Assembly (NCBI GenBank): GCA_029861425.1 | Contig: JAOTZH010000004.1 | Coordinates: forward strand, 1-46,327 | Origin: Gemmatimonadota bacterium | Lineage (GTDB): Bacteria; Gemmatimonadota; Gemmatimonadetes; Palauibacterales; Palauibacteraceae | Reading direction: 5' to 3' | Length of the DNA stretch: 46,327 nucleotides | Shown here: piece after piece, positions 44,796 through 46,327 of the stretch | How the letters are laid out: each line of letters starts with the position of its first letter | Position numbering within the stretch: the stretch's first letter is position 1 | The notes under the pieces: model-generated | Database searches by the model: none | The model's input: only the letters and a program-made list of their open reading frames with translations | Told to the model about the DNA's origin: nothing | Position numbers and translations under genes: made by a program

Positions 44796-44876
44796 GCTGT
44801 CATGCTACGAGCGAAGCGGCGTGCCGCGCGACCGCGCCATGTGGTTGGAGGCCCGCGGATCCGCAGGTCGAAGCCC

Positions 44877-45779
44877 CTAGGACCCGCCGTCGTCGGTGAC
44901 GACCGCGGTGGCCACGCTCACTTCCGCCGCCTCGAAATAGCCGAGCGCGCGACGGTCGGGGGTCGTTTCGTTCCGCACGTTGCCGCGGATGTTCGCGGGC
45001 GGGATCGAGAACGGATCGCCCGACCCGAGGGCGTTCTGCTCGAAGAGGGCGAGATAGTAGTCATATGCAGCTCGTGAGAGCGCGACCTGCCGGATTTCCA
45101 CCCGCTGACCCAGCTCGATCGCCACTTCATCGTTCGGCTGATACGCGAGCACCGCCTGCCCGTCGTAGAACTCGTCCTTGCTGATGAGGTTGAACGCGTT
45201 TCCGGGATCCGGAAGCAGCTCGTTTCGGCCGTCGACGATCTGCTCCCAGAGGTAGAAGTTCTCCACTCCCGACGGATCGATGAAGTCGATGGTGGAGCGA
45301 TACCCCTCGATCTCCGTTATCAGGGTCTCCTCCTCGAAGACGAAGTACAGCCGATCGATCGGCGGCACCGCCCCGGCGGTCGCGGAGGCGGTGTACGTGT
45401 CGCCTTCCCAATCGATCGAGATCGAGTACGTGCGGCCGATCGCCGCCGGCAGGCTCGCGGTCGTGTAGGTCCCGGGAGACGTCTCGGCCAGGGGAAACAC
45501 TCCGCCCTGATCATCCGTGACTACGACCGCCGCCCCCGTGGCAGGAGGCGTCGGGGCGTTGCTGAAGAACTCGTCCGTGGTCGTCAGCCGAATCGCTTGA
45601 TCGCCAGTAGGGTTCTCCTTCACGAGCTCGATCCGACCCTCGACCACCAGACGTGTCGGACCCTCGTCGAGTTCCACATCGATGATGCGTTCACACGCCG
45701 TTGAACCGGCCGCCGTGACGAGAGTCGCGACGATCGCGAGTGGGCGTCCCCAGGCCCTGTGTGTCGATCCGAGTCTCAT
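44877..45779 (-). CDS. DUF4249 lipoprotein
   Basis: 300-aa exported lipoprotein with a lipobox in A-G-S-T-A-C (Cys29), then the family pattern D-V-E-L-D-x-G-P-x-x-L-V-V-E-G-R-I and beta-sandwich repeats (T-G-A-A-V-V-V-T-D-D, Y-S-I-S-I-D-W-E-G). DUF4249 proteins accompany TonB-dependent receptors and probably act as surface binding partners, in analogy to SusD-like proteins. Its ATG overlaps the receptor stop by one base (TAATG), so translation is coupled. Confidence 0.9.
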   Translation of the reverse strand: MRLGSTHRAWGRPLAIVATLVTAAGSTACERIIDVELDEGPTRLVVEGRIELVKENPTGDQAIRLTTTDEFFSNAPTPPATGAAVVVTDDQGGVFPLAETSPGTYTTASLPAAIGRTYSISIDWEGDTYTASATAGAVPPIDRLYFVFEEETLITEIEGYRSTIDFIDPSGVENFYLWEQIVDGRNELLPDPGNAFNLISKDEFYDGQAVLAYQPNDEVAIELGQRVEIRQVALSRAAYDYYLALFEQNALGSGDPFSIPPANIRGNVRNETTPDRRALGYFEAAEVSVATAVVTDDGGS

Positions 45780-46327
45780 TAGAAGAAGAACCTGTAGCTG
45801 ATGCTCGGGACGATGCCGAACACGGAGAACTGGGCTGCTTCCGTCACGAAGGGCGTGTCCTGGCTCTGCCTGAACGAGAGCGCCTGCGCGTTGAAGCGGT
45901 TGTAGACGTTGAAGATTCCGAACTGAAGCTCGTTCTTCGTGAACTTCTTGGTGAACGACAGATCGAGCCGGTGGTAGGCCGGTAGCCTCTCCGCGTTCCG
46001 CGGGCCGAACTCGCTGAGGATCACCCCGCCGAACTCGTAGCGCGAGGCGGGATACGTCGTCGGGAGACCGCTCGCATAGACGAAGTTCGCGCCGAGAGTC
46101 CAGCTGTCACTGAGCGGATAGATCCCGGTGAACGTGATGTCTTGCGTGCGGTCGTAAGGGGCGGCATACCACTGGCCGTCGTTGATCCCGGGGTCCGCCG
46201 GCGTGATGCCGGGCGAACGCTGGTCGGCGTTCGCGTACGTGTAGCTCGCCCACCCCTGGAGCTTGCCGCGGTTCTTCCGCAGCAGCGCCTCGAAGCCGTA
46301 ACCACGCCCCGCCGCCGGTAAGATCGT
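45779..46327 (-). CDS. TonB-dependent receptor, C-terminal part only
   Basis: The last 182 codons of an outer-membrane TonB-dependent receptor whose 5' part lies beyond the window. Barrel strands are clear (G-W-A-S-Y-T-Y-A-N-A, T-L-G-A-N-F-V-Y-A-S-G, L-Q-F-G-I-F-N-V-Y-N-R-F-N), and the protein ends in S-Y-R-F-F-F, the aromatic BAM signal. The N-V-Y-N-R-F-N strand before the end is typical of the CarboxypepD-like-domain receptors of the SusC-related group. Linked to the DUF4249 gene by a 1-nt overlap. The substrate is unknown. Confidence 0.9.
   Translation of the reverse strand, partial: TILPAAGRGYGFEALLRKNRGKLQGWASYTYANADQRSPGITPADPGINDGQWYAAPYDRTQDITFTGIYPLSDSWTLGANFVYASGLPTTYPASRYEFGGVILSEFGPRNAERLPAYHRLDLSFTKKFTKNELQFGIFNVYNRFNAQALSFRQSQDTPFVTEAAQFSVFGIVPSISYRFFF

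Noticed and set aside
1-46327. CRISPR arrays, insertion sequences, phage genes or rRNA
   Set aside because: No regularly spaced repeats, transposase or integrase motifs, or rRNA-like sequence were seen on either strand.

Overview
The window is a dense stretch of GC-rich chromosome with about 37 genes on both strands and short gaps. There is no rRNA, recognisable tRNA, CRISPR array, phage gene or insertion sequence. Many products carry Gram-negative export signals: lipoproteins, Tat-type leaders, a TonB-dependent receptor, two other outer-membrane barrels, and many secreted peptidases and serine hydrolases. This mix, with DUF4249, DUF1499, DUF3179, DUF4956 and DUF5694 proteins, fits a free-living or host-associated Gemmatimonadota-like bacterium. 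That placement is an inference from gene content, because there is no marker gene to confirm it.

Left part (1-8.7 kb): a truncated S9 peptidase follows a cytochrome c/PQQ propeller dehydrogenase and a cysteine-rich zinc-ribbon protein on the minus strand. An SGNH hydrolase, a class C beta-lactamase-type hydrolase and a SAM methyltransferase follow on the plus strand. The methyltransferase is the most striking gene. Its frame is interrupted by one TGA at 7608-7610, the same frame continues with 56 family-like residues to 7781, and a perfect 6-bp hairpin with a UGGAA loop starts 10 nt after the TGA. This is the layout of a bacterial SECIS, so the gene probably encodes a selenoprotein with Sec at the place of a conserved ArsM cysteine. 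A convergent sterol desaturase ends 6 nt beyond that second stop, and a 34-codon relic of a response-regulator receiver domain lies beside its start.

8.7-18.4 kb: a DUF5715-type peptidase with LysM diverges from a compact operon of a di-heme oxidoreductase, a Rieske protein and an outer-membrane porin, then L-2-hydroxyglutarate oxidase. A DtxR/MntR-like palindrome precedes the operon. A thiolase, an exported M20 amidohydrolase, a DUF1499 membrane protein and an exported protein of unknown function follow.

18.5-25.4 kb: a cyanophycin locus on the minus strand. Cyanophycinase (cphB) and cyanophycin synthetase (cphA) overlap by 4 nt. A second Mur-ligase protein resembles CphA without its ATP-grasp domain. 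Upstream lies a secreted amidohydrolase broken by a frameshift. The locus points to storage and recovery of nitrogen as Asp-Arg polymer.

25.6-46.3 kb: 1-Cys peroxiredoxin, OsmC, a DPP IV-like S9 peptidase and a large M14-type peptidase on the plus strand; a metallo-beta-lactamase-fold hydrolase and an NTF2-like protein on the minus strand; a DUF3179 lipoprotein; a 901-residue protein joining a kinase-like segment to a BamA-like barrel; a DUF4956 membrane protein paired with a secreted propeller; a DUF5694 protein; a second beta-lactamase-type hydrolase; a GMC oxidoreductase with its subunit-3 partner; and a DUF4249 lipoprotein coupled to the 3' end of a TonB-dependent receptor that runs off the window. 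Overall the region suggests peptide and amino-acid scavenging, periplasmic redox chemistry and nitrogen storage.
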